A DNA stretch of 45,196 nt from Streptomyces himalayensis subsp. himalayensis (GTDB lineage Bacteria; Actinomycetota; Actinomycetes; Streptomycetales; Streptomycetaceae), in NCBI RefSeq assembly GCF_013778455.1, contig NZ_JACEHE010000045.1, positions 1-45,196 on the forward strand. The letters run 5' to 3'. Made by a program: the position numbers and the translations under genes. Below, piece by piece: positions 25,967 through 33,565 of this stretch (position 1 is its first letter; the number at the start of each line of letters is the position of its first letter). The notes below the pieces were generated by a model, which was not told the DNA's origin, ran no database searches, and was given only the letters and a program-made list of their open reading frames with translations.

Positions 25967-25997
25967 TGTTAGAACAGCGTCATCCATCCAACGAACA
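25967..25997. promoter_or_regulatory. IclR-type operator candidate between the monooxygenase and iclR
   Basis: CATCCATCCAACGAACA (25981-25997) keeps one full arm, ACGAACA, and 13 of 17 positions of the palindrome at 29394-29410. A second short palindrome, TGTTAGAACA, is at 25967-25976. Both lie in the divergent promoter region, suiting autoregulation. Confidence 0.55.
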
Positions 25998-26042
25998 TGG
26001 AAGGTAGGGTGACCGGGGCCACGAACGATGGAGGAGAGACCC

Positions 26043-26822
26043 ATGCCTCGCGCGCACGAGCCGGGACGCTCAGTCAGCTCCCGACTGTGGGATCTGCTGT
26101 TCTCCTTCGACCCCAACCACACCGAGCTGAGCCTCGCCGACCTGGTCCGACGTACCGGCATGCCACAGGCCACCGCAAGGCGCCTCACGCTCGACCTTCT
26201 GGAGGCCGGCGCGCTGGAACGCACCAGCGACAACCGGTTCGCGATCGGCCTGCCCCTGTGGCGCCTCGGAACCCTCGCGCCGCGCGCCGAGACACTCCGC
26301 AGCGCCGCGCAGCCGTTCGTGGAGGACCTGTACACGGCGCTTCGCCAGCATGTGCAACTGGCCGTCCTCCAGGGCGACCAGGCCGTGATCATCGAGCGAC
26401 TGTCGGCGGTCGACGCCGTCGGTCTGACATCGCAGGTCGGCGGCCTTCTGCCCTTGCATTGCTCAGGTGTCGGCAAGGTACTTCTGAGCCACAGCAGTCC
26501 CGCCTTCATCGATGAGGTGCTGGCGGGAAGGCTGCAGCGCTTCACTCCCAAGACGATCGTGGAGCCGGCCGAACTGCGTCGCGAACTGGCGTCCTGCCGC
26601 TCAACCGGAACGGTGGTCGTCAAGGAAGAGTTGACCGAAGGTGCCGAGTCGATCGCGACGCGCATCGTCGACGGCCGCGGCAAAGTCGTCGCGGCCCTGT
26701 CTGTTGTGGTGGCTGCGGGCTCGATCAAACTGCAAGCGGCCGTTCCCACGCTGGTCACGAGCGGACTGGGATTGTCCAGGAGTCTCGGCTGGAGGCCGGG
26801 CATTCCCATCCACACCTCGTAA
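26043..26822 (+). CDS. IclR-family transcriptional regulator of the aromatic cluster
   Basis: 259 aa. The N-terminal winged helix reads SSRLWDLLFSFDPNHTELSL, then ADLVRRTGMPQATARRLTLD; the C-terminal IclR effector domain contains LHCSGVGKVLLSHSSPAFID and the late VVAALSVVV strand. I chose ATG 26043: GGAGGAG (26030-26036) sits 6 bases upstream, whereas the ATG at 26028 overlaps that site. It is divergent from the monooxygenase. Copies of a shared 17-bp palindrome at four promoters in 17.9-29.4 kb make it the probable regulator of the hydroxyquinol genes (inference). IclR proteins of aromatic clusters often bind a pathway intermediate. Confidence 0.9.
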   Translation: MPRAHEPGRSVSSRLWDLLFSFDPNHTELSLADLVRRTGMPQATARRLTLDLLEAGALERTSDNRFAIGLPLWRLGTLAPRAETLRSAAQPFVEDLYTALRQHVQLAVLQGDQAVIIERLSAVDAVGLTSQVGGLLPLHCSGVGKVLLSHSSPAFIDEVLAGRLQRFTPKTIVEPAELRRELASCRSTGTVVVKEELTEGAESIATRIVDGRGKVVAALSVVVAAGSIKLQAAVPTLVTSGLGLSRSLGWRPGIPIHTS

Positions 26823-26824
26823 CC

Positions 26825-26839
26825 CTCGCAGGGCGAGGA
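26825..26839. terminator. Hairpin between convergent iclR and NTF2-like genes
   Basis: CCTCGC (26825-26830) and GCGAGG (26834-26839) around a 3-base loop, immediately after the iclR stop. Short but perfect; it could act in both directions. Confidence 0.55.
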
Positions 26840-26849
26840 AACGGGCGCG

Positions 26850-27269
26850 TCATGCCGGCGGTTGCCGCCGGGAGAGCTGCATGTGGCCGAGCCGCCATCC
26901 CTCGTCGGTCGAGAACCACACCCGTGTGGCCACGGCCTGAACCAGGAACGGCGGCAGGTCGGGCAAGCGCCGAATGCGCATCTTCTGAAAGCACGTCACG
27001 ATGGCCCGGTCCCCTCGTTCCAGACACGTCACTTCGCTGGTCTCAGCCTCGACGGTGGCCCCCATGGACGCGTTGTGACTGAGGAAGCGCTCGCGGTCAT
27101 GGACATTCCCGACCGGGCCGTGAACGATCACACAGTCGGGGAGCATGAGGTGACGCTGCTCCTCATCGCCCTTCGTGATCGCTACCAGCCATGCCGCTTC
27201 CGCCTGAGCGACCGTGTCTGGCATGCGGACGTCGTTCATACAGCTCGGCCCTGGGTGCGCGGTGGTCAT
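26850..27269 (-). CDS. NTF2-like/DUF4440-type protein
   Basis: 139 aa. The helix DTVAQAEAAWLVAITKGDEE is followed by LMLPDCVIVHGPVGNVHDRE and the strands CFQKMRIRR and TRVWFSTDEGWRLGHMQLSR: the NTF2-like fold in the arrangement of DUF4440-type proteins, including the terminal W-R-L-x-H-x-Q-L-S-R. ATG 27269 has AGGAGT 6 bases upstream; ATG 27239 is a weaker alternative. It lies 159 bp downstream of the DHA2 transporter on the same strand. The second NTF2-like gene near the hydroxyquinol genes; its role is unassigned. Confidence 0.82.
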   Translation of the reverse strand: MTTAHPGPSCMNDVRMPDTVAQAEAAWLVAITKGDEEQRHLMLPDCVIVHGPVGNVHDRERFLSHNASMGATVEAETSEVTCLERGDRAIVTCFQKMRIRRLPDLPPFLVQAVATRVWFSTDEGWRLGHMQLSRRQPPA

Positions 27270-27428
27270 TGTTCGACTCCTGTCCGAGTGCGTCTGTTGA
27301 TCGTTGTGCCTTGTACGCCGTGGCCCGCCGCAACTGCTGCTCGCGAGGAGGAGGAGTCGCGGCGGGCACTCCGGTTGACCTGGCCGGCCTGCTACCCGTG
27401 TCCCGGCGCCGGCGCGTTCGTCAGGCGG

Positions 27429-29138
27429 TCAGCCGACGAGGGTGTGCGGGTCGTCCTCGAGATGAGCCTCGCCCACACCACCGCGCGCGCCGACGAGCGT
27501 GAGTGCCGCCGCCACGAGAGCAGCCACACCACCGAGCACGTAGGCGAGGGAGTAACTGCTGCTGAGGGCTTCGAAGGCGACGTCCTTGAGTGGGTTGAAC
27601 GGCACGACCTGACCATCCGGCAGTGTGACGCTGGCCGGCACCGAGTTGGCACCGAGCGGGCCCGATTCCACGGCGTGCACTGCCGCCTCGAGCTGCGGTC
27701 TCTGATCCGCGGGAGCATGGGCCGCAGAGGCCTGGAAGGCCTCATAGGCGCTCCTCAGTTCAGGATCGCCGGCCAGCTTGCGGGCGATCTCGTCGGCGGC
27801 TCGGCCCAGTGCGACAGCACCGGCGATCGCGGGGCCGAGGGCGAACCCGAGGTCCCGGAACGTGCTCGTGACACCACTCGCCATACCGGCGAAGTGGTTG
27901 GGCAACGTGTTGACCGCGACCGCGCTGATGGCGGCGAAGGCGAGTGCCGAGCCGACGCCGGCGAGAATCAGAGGCCCGACGATGGCGCCCAGGGCCCGGT
28001 TGCTCGTCGGAATGCCGGCGAACCACAGCCCGCTGGCGCCGATGAGGGTCAGGGCTGTGCAGAGAACCCACCGGGGGTTGTAGCGCTCGAGCAGCTTGGA
28101 GGTGAGGGGCAGCAGTACGAAGCCGATGCCTCCGAAGAAGAGGTAGGCGACGGAGCTCTGCAGTGGGCTGAATCCCTGGATGGTGGTGAGACGGATACTG
28201 GTGCCGTACATGATCACGAGGAACGCGAACATACCGATCAGGGTGACCACCGAGTTCATGGCGAACGCCCGGTTCCTGAACACACTCAGGAGAAGGAGCG
28301 GCTCGGCCGCACGGCTCTCGGCGAAGACGAACAGCACGAGGAAGACGGCCGCGACGATGAACGCGATGACGATCTGCGGGTTCCCCCAGCCACTCTCGGG
28401 GCCCTGGATCACGGCGTACATCAGAGCGAACAGGCCGAGCGCGGCAGTGATCTGACCCGGCCAGTCGACGGATCGGCCCTCGGGCGAGGCGGAGTTCTGG
28501 GCGAGGGCCAGCGACAGGACCACGCTCACCGCAGCGATGACAAGGACGCCGACGAAGGCCCAGCGCCAGTTCGCGTTCCCGGCCCAGCCGAGATCGATCT
28601 TGGCGGCGACGCCTGCCAGCAGCGGTCCGAGGAAGCCGCCGACCGAGAGCGCGGTGGCCCAGATCGCCACGCCACGCGCGCGGGTGGCGGTGGTGTGCGT
28701 GCCGGCCGCCACCATGGCGAGGCTCGTCGGGAAGATGGCCGCGGCCCCGATGCCGTTGAGGACCTGGGCAAGGATCAGCAACGTCACCCGAGTGTCGGTC
28801 GAGGATCCCTCAGCCGGCACCAGGACCGCGAGAGCCGAGCCCACGACAATGAGCGCGGCGCCCCCGATGAGCAGGCGCTTACGGCCGAACAGGTCACCGA
28901 ACACGCCGAAGCCCAGTCCCAACGCGGCGACGGGAAGCATGAAGGCCTCGGTGATCCACGTCAGTTGGGCCGAGGACGGCGCGAGATCCTGCTGGATCAG
29001 CCCGTTGATGAGCGAGGGGACGGAAAGGGCTATCTGCGCAAGGCACACGGCGAGAACCACCGCCGTCAGAGTGCCTGGGCTCAGGGTGTATCTGCCACCC
29101 TCTCCCTTTGCAGCACTGGGTGAATCGATCTGAACCAT
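27429..29138 (-). CDS. DHA2-family MFS transporter of the aromatic cluster
   Basis: 569 aa with 14 predicted helices. GLGFGVFGDLFGRKRLLIGG is the helix 2-3 signature and GIGAAAIFPTSLAMVAAGTH and IWATALSVGGFLGPLLAGVA are further landmarks. A loop of about 90 residues near the C-terminus (about 450-540) precedes the last helix, longer than in most DHA2 pumps. ATG 29138 has AAGGAGT 6 bases upstream. It is divergent from the SDR gene, and the perfect 17-bp palindrome lies between them. It may export a toxic aromatic intermediate or import the growth substrate; direction is not evident from the sequence. Confidence 0.88.
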   Translation of the reverse strand: MVQIDSPSAAKGEGGRYTLSPGTLTAVVLAVCLAQIALSVPSLINGLIQQDLAPSSAQLTWITEAFMLPVAALGLGFGVFGDLFGRKRLLIGGAALIVVGSALAVLVPAEGSSTDTRVTLLILAQVLNGIGAAAIFPTSLAMVAAGTHTTATRARGVAIWATALSVGGFLGPLLAGVAAKIDLGWAGNANWRWAFVGVLVIAAVSVVLSLALAQNSASPEGRSVDWPGQITAALGLFALMYAVIQGPESGWGNPQIVIAFIVAAVFLVLFVFAESRAAEPLLLLSVFRNRAFAMNSVVTLIGMFAFLVIMYGTSIRLTTIQGFSPLQSSVAYLFFGGIGFVLLPLTSKLLERYNPRWVLCTALTLIGASGLWFAGIPTSNRALGAIVGPLILAGVGSALAFAAISAVAVNTLPNHFAGMASGVTSTFRDLGFALGPAIAGAVALGRAADEIARKLAGDPELRSAYEAFQASAAHAPADQRPQLEAAVHAVESGPLGANSVPASVTLPDGQVVPFNPLKDVAFEALSSSYSLAYVLGGVAALVAAALTLVGARGGVGEAHLEDDPHTLVG

Positions 29139-29229
29139 GGACGACTCCTTGCGCGCAGAGCGCTGCTGTCGGAACCGACGTTCGCCGCCGGACCGTGCTG
29201 TGGGTGTTTTGTCGCGGTCATCCCGGCAA

Positions 29230-29269
29230 GATCGCTGCCGTACCGCCCCGATCGCTGCCGTACCGCCCC
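29230..29269. repeat. 20-bp tandem duplication in the MFS/SDR divergent region
   Basis: GATCGCTGCCGTACCGCCCC occurs twice in immediate succession (29230-29249, 29250-29269), about 90 bp upstream of the transporter start. The surrounding region 29139-29393 contains no gene. Confidence 0.9.
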
Positions 29270-29393
29270 TGAGGCCTTGCGGAGCGCCTCCGCGTGGCTC
29301 ATCGACCAAACCTGATTCAGGACGCTCGGCCCTGGTGGCCAGCCCGCCGAGCAGCGACAAGGTAGGAGTGGCCTCCGTCACGCTCAATGGGCA

Positions 29394-29410
29394 TGTTCGT
29401 TGGACGAACA
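29394..29410. promoter_or_regulatory. Perfect 17-bp palindromic operator between the MFS transporter and the SDR
   Basis: TGTTCGTTGGACGAACA: 7-bp arms TGTTCGT/ACGAACA around TGG. It is the best copy of a motif found also at 17914, 24628 and 25981. It lies 256 bp from the transporter start and 193 bp from the SDR start. Likely bound by the IclR regulator encoded at 26043-26822 (inference). Confidence 0.65.
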
Positions 29411-29552
29411 GGCCACCACTTGTCCGCAGCCTCGACGCGCACAATCCGTGGGTGACGCCCTTGCCGGGGCCGGCGGGGCTCGGGTAGCGCCACGAAGCGC
29501 ATCGCTTCCATGGAGAGGTCGCTCCACGACGCTGGGCATCGCTCCGGTTCCG

Positions 29553-29594
29553 TTCGAGCGCTGACCAAGGAGATTCGAGCGCTGACCAAGGAGA
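29553..29594 (+). repeat. 21-bp tandem duplication that duplicates the SDR ribosome binding site
   Basis: TTCGAGCGCTGACCAAGGAGA without its last base is identical at 29553-29572 and 29574-29593; full 21-bp copies run to 29573 and 29594. Each contains AAGGAGA. Only the second copy is at a working distance from the ATG at 29603. Confidence 0.9.
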
Positions 29595-29602
29595 AATGAG
29601 CC

Positions 29603-30349
29603 ATGGCCGGGAGACTGACAGGCAAGACCGCCGTCGTGACCGGGGGCAGTGCCGGTATCGGGCAGGAGATCGCCCGTAGGCTCGCGGCGGAGGGAGCGGA
29701 CATCGCGGTCGCGGACGTCGATCCGGCCGACGAGACGCGGGAACTCGTTACGGAAACCGGCCGGCGATTCTTCAGTGACAAGGTCGACGTCTCGGATGAG
29801 GACGCGATCCACGGGTTTGCCGCTCGGGTCCGAAGTGAGCTCGGCGCCGCCGACATCCTGGTGAACAACGCGGCCGTTGTTCTGCTGGCCGATATCGACC
29901 ACGTGACCTTCGACGAGTGGCGTCGCACCTTCGCCGTCAACGTGGACGGCCCCTTCCTGACCTCCAGGGCGTTCCTGCCAGACCTGAAGGAGTCCGGGTC
30001 AGGACGGATCATCAACATCACGTCCTCGAGCTACTGGACTCCGCCGCCTCCCTTCGTCTCCTATGTCTCCGCCAAGGGCGCGCTGAACGGACTCACCTCG
30101 GTTCTGGCCGCCAACCTCGCCGCTCACCACATCACCGTCAATGGCGTCGCGGCGAGTCTGGTCCGGACGGCTGCGGCCGCGGAGAAGACGAGCGAGTTCT
30201 TCTTCGAGCAGACCGTGCAGATCCAGAACATCAAGCGTGTGCAGATGCCGGCCGACGTCTCGGGCGTCGTGGCGTTCCTCGCCTCCGACGACGCCGCGTT
30301 CATCACGGGGCAGATCATCGTCGCGGACGGCGGAAGCACGCGCCGCTGA
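29603..30349 (+). CDS. Short-chain dehydrogenase/reductase (SDR)
   Basis: 248-aa classical SDR. The cofactor motif TGGSAGIGQEIARRLAAEG is near residue 12, an acidic D-V-D after the second strand favours NAD(H), and the catalytic set is Ser in ITSSSYW, Tyr and Lys in YVSAK. The end ITGQIIVADGGSTRR is typical. ATG 29603 has AAGGAGA 9 bases upstream. It is divergent from the DHA2 transporter and shares the palindromic operator region. A redox step on an alcohol, diol or ketone of the aromatic pathway is plausible; the substrate is unknown. Confidence 0.9.
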   Translation: MAGRLTGKTAVVTGGSAGIGQEIARRLAAEGADIAVADVDPADETRELVTETGRRFFSDKVDVSDEDAIHGFAARVRSELGAADILVNNAAVVLLADIDHVTFDEWRRTFAVNVDGPFLTSRAFLPDLKESGSGRIINITSSSYWTPPPPFVSYVSAKGALNGLTSVLAANLAAHHITVNGVAASLVRTAAAAEKTSEFFFEQTVQIQNIKRVQMPADVSGVVAFLASDDAAFITGQIIVADGGSTRR

Positions 30350-31002
30350 GAGCTCGTGACAGAACGGCGTGCCCTTGCCGGCTGTGTTCCGGCGAATCCG
30401 TGGTGGAACACCGTCCGTGAGGGCGCCCGACAGCATCGCGGCGACACCGTAGCGGACAGCCTGCCCGAGACCGGTCCCCAGCGGCACCACTGGCACGACT
30501 TCAGACCCAAAATTCTCGACGCACTCCACGAACTTCGAGAGGCCAGCCGCGACGCCTGGATCAACCAGGCCGGGCACGGAAGCCGGAGATCGCCTCATCG
30601 AATTCCGCCAGGACAGCGAATCCGTTTTCTCCACCCTGGATGAAACGCATCGGCTCCGTCGGGTACCTGCGTACGGAGCCGACGGTGCCCTGCTCATCTA
30701 CATCGGGTACGCGTGGGCCAAGAACTCCGTGGCCTCCGGATCAGCCGCCGAACCAGGTAGGCGCTCGACTGGTCCACATACCTGAGCGCCACGGCACAGA
30801 CCCCTGTCGGCAGACCGGCGGCACAGGCCGCTCGATGCGCAGTCGCACACGAAGCACGTGACGCCCCCGGGGGGCGACCGGGACCGCTAGACTGTGGGCG
30901 GTGCACCACTTCGGTGGGGCACCCTGTGGATGTCTGGGGCCCACGGAGGTCGGGATCCACCCGGTACGGGCGGATTTCCAACACCTTTGCCCACACATCC
31001 CC
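30350..31002. other. Non-coding stretch upstream of tRNA-Arg
   Basis: No recognisable gene on either strand; the open frames have no domains. There is a perfect inverted repeat TCGGCTCCGT (30650-30659)/ACGGAGCCGA (30673-30682). TAGACT at 30888-30893 fits a TANNNT -10 box, but its -35 partner is unclear. It could drive the tRNA, whose 5' end is 110 bp on. Confidence 0.5.
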
Positions 31003-31075
31003 GCCTTCGTAGCTCAGGGGATAGAGCACCGCTCTCCTAAAGCGGGTGTCGCAGGTTCGAATCCTGCCGGGGGCA
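31003..31075 (+). tRNA. tRNA-Arg (anticodon CCT)
   Basis: A full cloverleaf: acceptor GCCTTCG pairs with CGGGGGC, the D-arm contains AGCTCAGGGGATAGAGC, the anticodon loop is CTCCTAA (anticodon CCT, codon AGG), and the T-arm is GCAGG-TTCGAAT-CCTGC. Discriminator base A; CCA is not encoded. Its last 42 bases are part of the 43-bp sequence repeated at 35334 and 39862, so it is the attachment site of the integrated DNA downstream. Confidence 0.97.
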
Positions 31076-31076
31076 C
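31034..31076 (+). repeat. Attachment-site core, copy 1 (attL, within tRNA-Arg)
   Basis: A 43-bp sequence from the anticodon loop through the tRNA 3' end plus one base. Identical copies are at 35334-35376 and 39862-39904. It restores an intact tRNA at the left end, as tRNA-targeting tyrosine integrases do. Confidence 0.95.
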
Positions 31077-31082
31077 ACGACT

Positions 31083-31123
31083 AAGGGCCAGTTCAGAGGC
31101 TTGAACCTCTCGAACTGGCCCTT
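31083..31123. terminator. Strong hairpin terminator downstream of tRNA-Arg
   Basis: AAGGGCCAGTTC (31083-31094) pairs with GAACTGGCCCTT (31112-31123); AGAGG/CCTCT inside extends the stem. It is followed by CTTTCG. It lies 8 bp after the tRNA and can stop both the tRNA transcript and, from the other side, the integrase transcript. Confidence 0.85.
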
Positions 31124-31139
31124 TCGCATGATCGCGGCC

Positions 31140-31177
31140 GTGCCACTCACGTGCCACAAATGCCACTACGGTGCCAC
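31140..31177. promoter_or_regulatory. Phased GTGCCAC repeats: candidate integrase arm sites
   Basis: GTGCCAC at 31140, 31151 and 31171, and TGCCAC at 31161, so copies start every 10-11 bp, one helical turn. They lie 64-101 bp inside the att core and overlap the 3' end of the integrase gene, where arm-type sites of tyrosine integrases are often found. The motif recurs as a phased pair at 34371 and 34382. Confidence 0.6.
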
Positions 31178-32329
31178 ATCACCACCCCGCGTCTCGCGGA
31201 TCATCGAACCAAGCCGGTCAGCGATCTCACGGTCCCGGCCGTTGACCATGTGCTGATAGATCAGCGCTGCCCGGGGCGTGCTGTGGCCCATCCGGGTCAT
31301 CAGCTCGCGCAAGCTCGCGCCGGAGGCGGCGAGGGTGTTCCCGGTGTGCCGAAGGTCGTGGAGGTGCACGCCTGTCACGATGCCCGCCTTCTTCCTGGCC
31401 TTGATCCAGTCGTCCCGGAAGTTGCTTCGGCGGAGCCGCCCACCCTGGGGGCCGAGGAAGACGTGACCGTCACGGCCAGCCCCGGCGAAGTCGTCGAGGT
31501 GCTGTTCCACGTCCGGCAGAAGCTCGGTCGGGAACGCCACCGGCCGGACTCCGGCATCGGACTTGGGCGCCTTGTCGAAGAGCGCGCCGTTCTGCATCTC
31601 CGCCCGAGAGCGCCGGACCATGAGCACGGCGTTCGTGGTGTCGATGTCCCGGCGGCGGAGTGATGCCAGCTCGCCGAAGCGCAGCCCGGTGAAGGCGGCG
31701 AGCAGGATGAGCAGCCGGTAGCGCGGGGCGATCGCGTCGGCGACGGCGTACACCTCGGCCACAGCGAGGACGGGCCGCTCGGGTACGTCGTAGCGGTCAG
31801 CCCCCTTGACCCGGCACGGGTTACGCCGGATCAGCTCATCATCTACGGCCGTTTTCAGGATCGCGCGCATGATCTGGTACGCCTTGACCACGGTCGGCTC
31901 CCCAACGCCCGCGGCGAGGCGTGCTGTACGCCAGGCCCGGACCTGAGCCGTCGTGATCGAGGAGAGCGGGCGTCCGCCGAAGGTGGGCAGCAGGTGCAGC
32001 CGGATCACCGACTCATGGCGCTCACGAGAGCGATCGGCGAGCTTGCGATCCTTGAGCCATGCGTCGGCGTAGTCGCCGAACTGGACTTTGCCCGCTTCGG
32101 GGTCTGCACACTGGCCGCGCGTGATGTCCGCCTCGATGTGGGTCAGCGCGACCTCAGCATCCCTCTTGGTGGCGTAGGTGTCCTCGGCGCTGCGCAGTTG
32201 GCCCGTGCTGGGGTCACGGTAGCGAGCCTGCCAGCGGCCGGACTTGAGCTGCCGGATGGAGCCGAATCGGCGGCGTTTGCCCTGACTGTACTGAGGCGAC
32301 GGCCACGACCACCAGATCCCGGCCCTCTG
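31166..32329 (-). CDS. Tyrosine-type site-specific integrase (no usable start codon seen)
   Basis: The frame is open from a TAG at 32330-32332 to 31166 and encodes the whole integrase: an N-terminal arm-binding part (FGSIRQLKSGRWQARYRDP), a SAM-like core-binding domain (FGDYADAWLKDRKLADRSRE), and the catalytic domain with Arg in TGLRFGEL, HDLRHTGN, GHSTPRAA and Tyr in IYQHMV. The first in-frame ATG, GTG or TTG is the GTG at 32008, inside the core-binding domain. Either the start was lost to a small indel just upstream of 32280 or an unusual start is used. It lies next to attL, as expected for tRNA-Arg integration. Confidence 0.82.
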   Translation of the reverse strand, partial: QRAGIWWSWPSPQYSQGKRRRFGSIRQLKSGRWQARYRDPSTGQLRSAEDTYATKRDAEVALTHIEADITRGQCADPEAGKVQFGDYADAWLKDRKLADRSRERHESVIRLHLLPTFGGRPLSSITTAQVRAWRTARLAAGVGEPTVVKAYQIMRAILKTAVDDELIRRNPCRVKGADRYDVPERPVLAVAEVYAVADAIAPRYRLLILLAAFTGLRFGELASLRRRDIDTTNAVLMVRRSRAEMQNGALFDKAPKSDAGVRPVAFPTELLPDVEQHLDDFAGAGRDGHVFLGPQGGRLRRSNFRDDWIKARKKAGIVTGVHLHDLRHTGNTLAASGASLRELMTRMGHSTPRAALIYQHMVNGRDREIADRLGSMIRETRGGDVAP

Positions 32330-32376
32330 CTATGCCTGGCCGGAGCCCTGACGATCAACCGCAGGTCGTTACGGCG

Positions 32377-32907
32377 CTAGTTGTCGATCAAGGACCATGC
32401 TCGCGGGAAGTTCACGTGTCGCAGGTCGGCGATGATCCTCGGCGGGAAGTCCGGCCAAGAACGCGTCGTGTCATGGCGTCTGTTGAGATGCCGGTCCAAG
32501 AAGCGTTGAGTGCGTTGCAGGCCGTCCACTGCATCGGCTGCGCTGAGCGTGCCGTTCTGCGCTGCGTCGCCATACTCGTCGAGGTCCAGTACGCGGTAGG
32601 GGTGGTCTGCAGGTCCGACGATGACGTCGATCCACAGATCATCGACGATGAACTCGTTCTCATGTTCAGTGACCTTGACGAGGTCGCAGTACCACCAGCC
32701 CTGCTGCTCAGGTGGGAAGATCACGGGTTGATTGATCTGGAACCCGACATCGAGCAGCACAAAGGCGCGTTGCTCGTAGCGCTGGCCGTGCCACTCGAAC
32801 CCAAAGTCGTAGACCAGTGCATCGCCGAGACGGCGCCCCGCAGCACGCAGCGTCCGGTTCCTGACCACGGTCACGGGTGTGAGTTCAGCACTGGAGCCAT
32901 CAGCCAT
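32377..32907 (-). CDS. DUF402 domain protein
   Basis: 176 aa. The conserved part reads FVLLDVGFQINQPVIFPPEQ, WWYCDLVKVTEHENEFIVDD and LWIDVIVGPADHPYRVLDLD, followed by helices FLDRHLNRRHD. Spaced acidic and aromatic residues match DUF402 (FomD/YgaC-like), a fold linked to nucleotide or phosphate-ester hydrolysis. The start ATG 32907 (MADGSSAEL) lacks a strong ribosome binding site. It is on the integrase strand, upstream of the integrase. Its role in the element is unknown; a nucleotide-cleaving enzyme would suit a defence or stress function (inference). Confidence 0.75.
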   Translation of the reverse strand: MADGSSAELTPVTVVRNRTLRAAGRRLGDALVYDFGFEWHGQRYEQRAFVLLDVGFQINQPVIFPPEQQGWWYCDLVKVTEHENEFIVDDLWIDVIVGPADHPYRVLDLDEYGDAAQNGTLSAADAVDGLQRTQRFLDRHLNRRHDTTRSWPDFPPRIIADLRHVNFPRAWSLIDN

Positions 32908-33090
32908 GCGAGGCAGTCTCGCAGGGTCCGGCAGCCGAAGGCGCCCCCATTGTGCGGAGCCATGACGGCAAGCGCCTGATGCCTCACGGCCACTGTCAAC
33001 CATCAGCTGGGACCGAAGTGTCAAGCATCTCCCGGGACCGGACACCCTGCCTGATGCCAGCGCGGTAGAACTTTCCCTACTTCATCAAGG
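32908..33090. other. Non-coding stretch upstream of the DUF402 gene
   Basis: It should contain the DUF402 promoter; none is clear. No gene seen. Confidence 0.4.
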
Positions 33091-33130
33091 CCCGCGCACG
33101 GCGCGGGCGCGCGCCGCCTTTGCGGCGCGC
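33091..33130. repeat. Two adjacent GC-rich hairpins
   Basis: CCCGCGC/GCGCGGG (33091-33097, 33101-33107; 3-base loop) and GCGCGCCGC/GCGGCGCGC (33109-33117, 33122-33130; loop CTTT), both perfect. No T-run. They stand 44 bp before the larger inverted-repeat structure. Confidence 0.85.
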
Positions 33131-33173
33131 TGCGTGCCGCGGGCAGAAGGGGGAGAAACCCTCTGTGGCTGGG

Positions 33174-33346
33174 GCGGTCGGCTCCGCGGCTTTACGCAGC
33201 CACTTTGGCGCGAGCCTCGAAGATCATGGCCCAAGATCGGGCACTAACGGGCAGGCTCACAAACCTGCCCGATCCGCGGGCCAGCGTAATGGGCCATGAT
33301 CACTCGCGCCAAAGCAGCTCCAGCCCAAAGCCGCTACGCCGACCGC
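33174..33346. repeat. Nested inverted-repeat structure of 173 bp
   Basis: Four concentric arm pairs: 33174-33193 with 33327-33346 (17 of 20 pairs); CTTTGGCGCGAG 33203-33214 with 33303-33314 (perfect); GATCATGGCCC 33222-33232 with 33291-33301 (perfect); CGGGCAGG 33248-33255 with 33264-33271 (perfect, 8-base loop). GATCGGGC at 33235-33242 can also pair with 33267-33274. No coding frame is supported. It could extrude as a cruciform or fold as RNA. Confidence 0.9.
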
Positions 33347-33565
33347 GTGGGCCCCTGCCACTCTCGTTCCTGAAGGGACGGGGACTCACGAGGGAATCGA
33401 GGTGCAGGGAGCGCACACAGTCAGACCATGGTCAAGGCAGGAAACGCCAGGTCAGGCGACTGATCGCCGGGCCTCGCTTGGCATGCGAGCGACACGTGGG
33501 CGACTTAGCATGAAATTGCGCTCTTGGCTCGTTAATTACTGCTCTAGCAGGAAGGGCGTCACGCC

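Noticed and set aside
30673..30682. Inverted repeat at 30650-30682 as a terminator of the SDR gene
   Set aside because: It is 300 bp past the SDR stop and has no T-run; left as an unexplained inverted repeat.
30901..31104. Plus-strand frame reading through tRNA-Arg (SPKAGVAGSNPAGGT)
   Set aside because: It is a translation of the tRNA itself; no ribosome binding site or domain.
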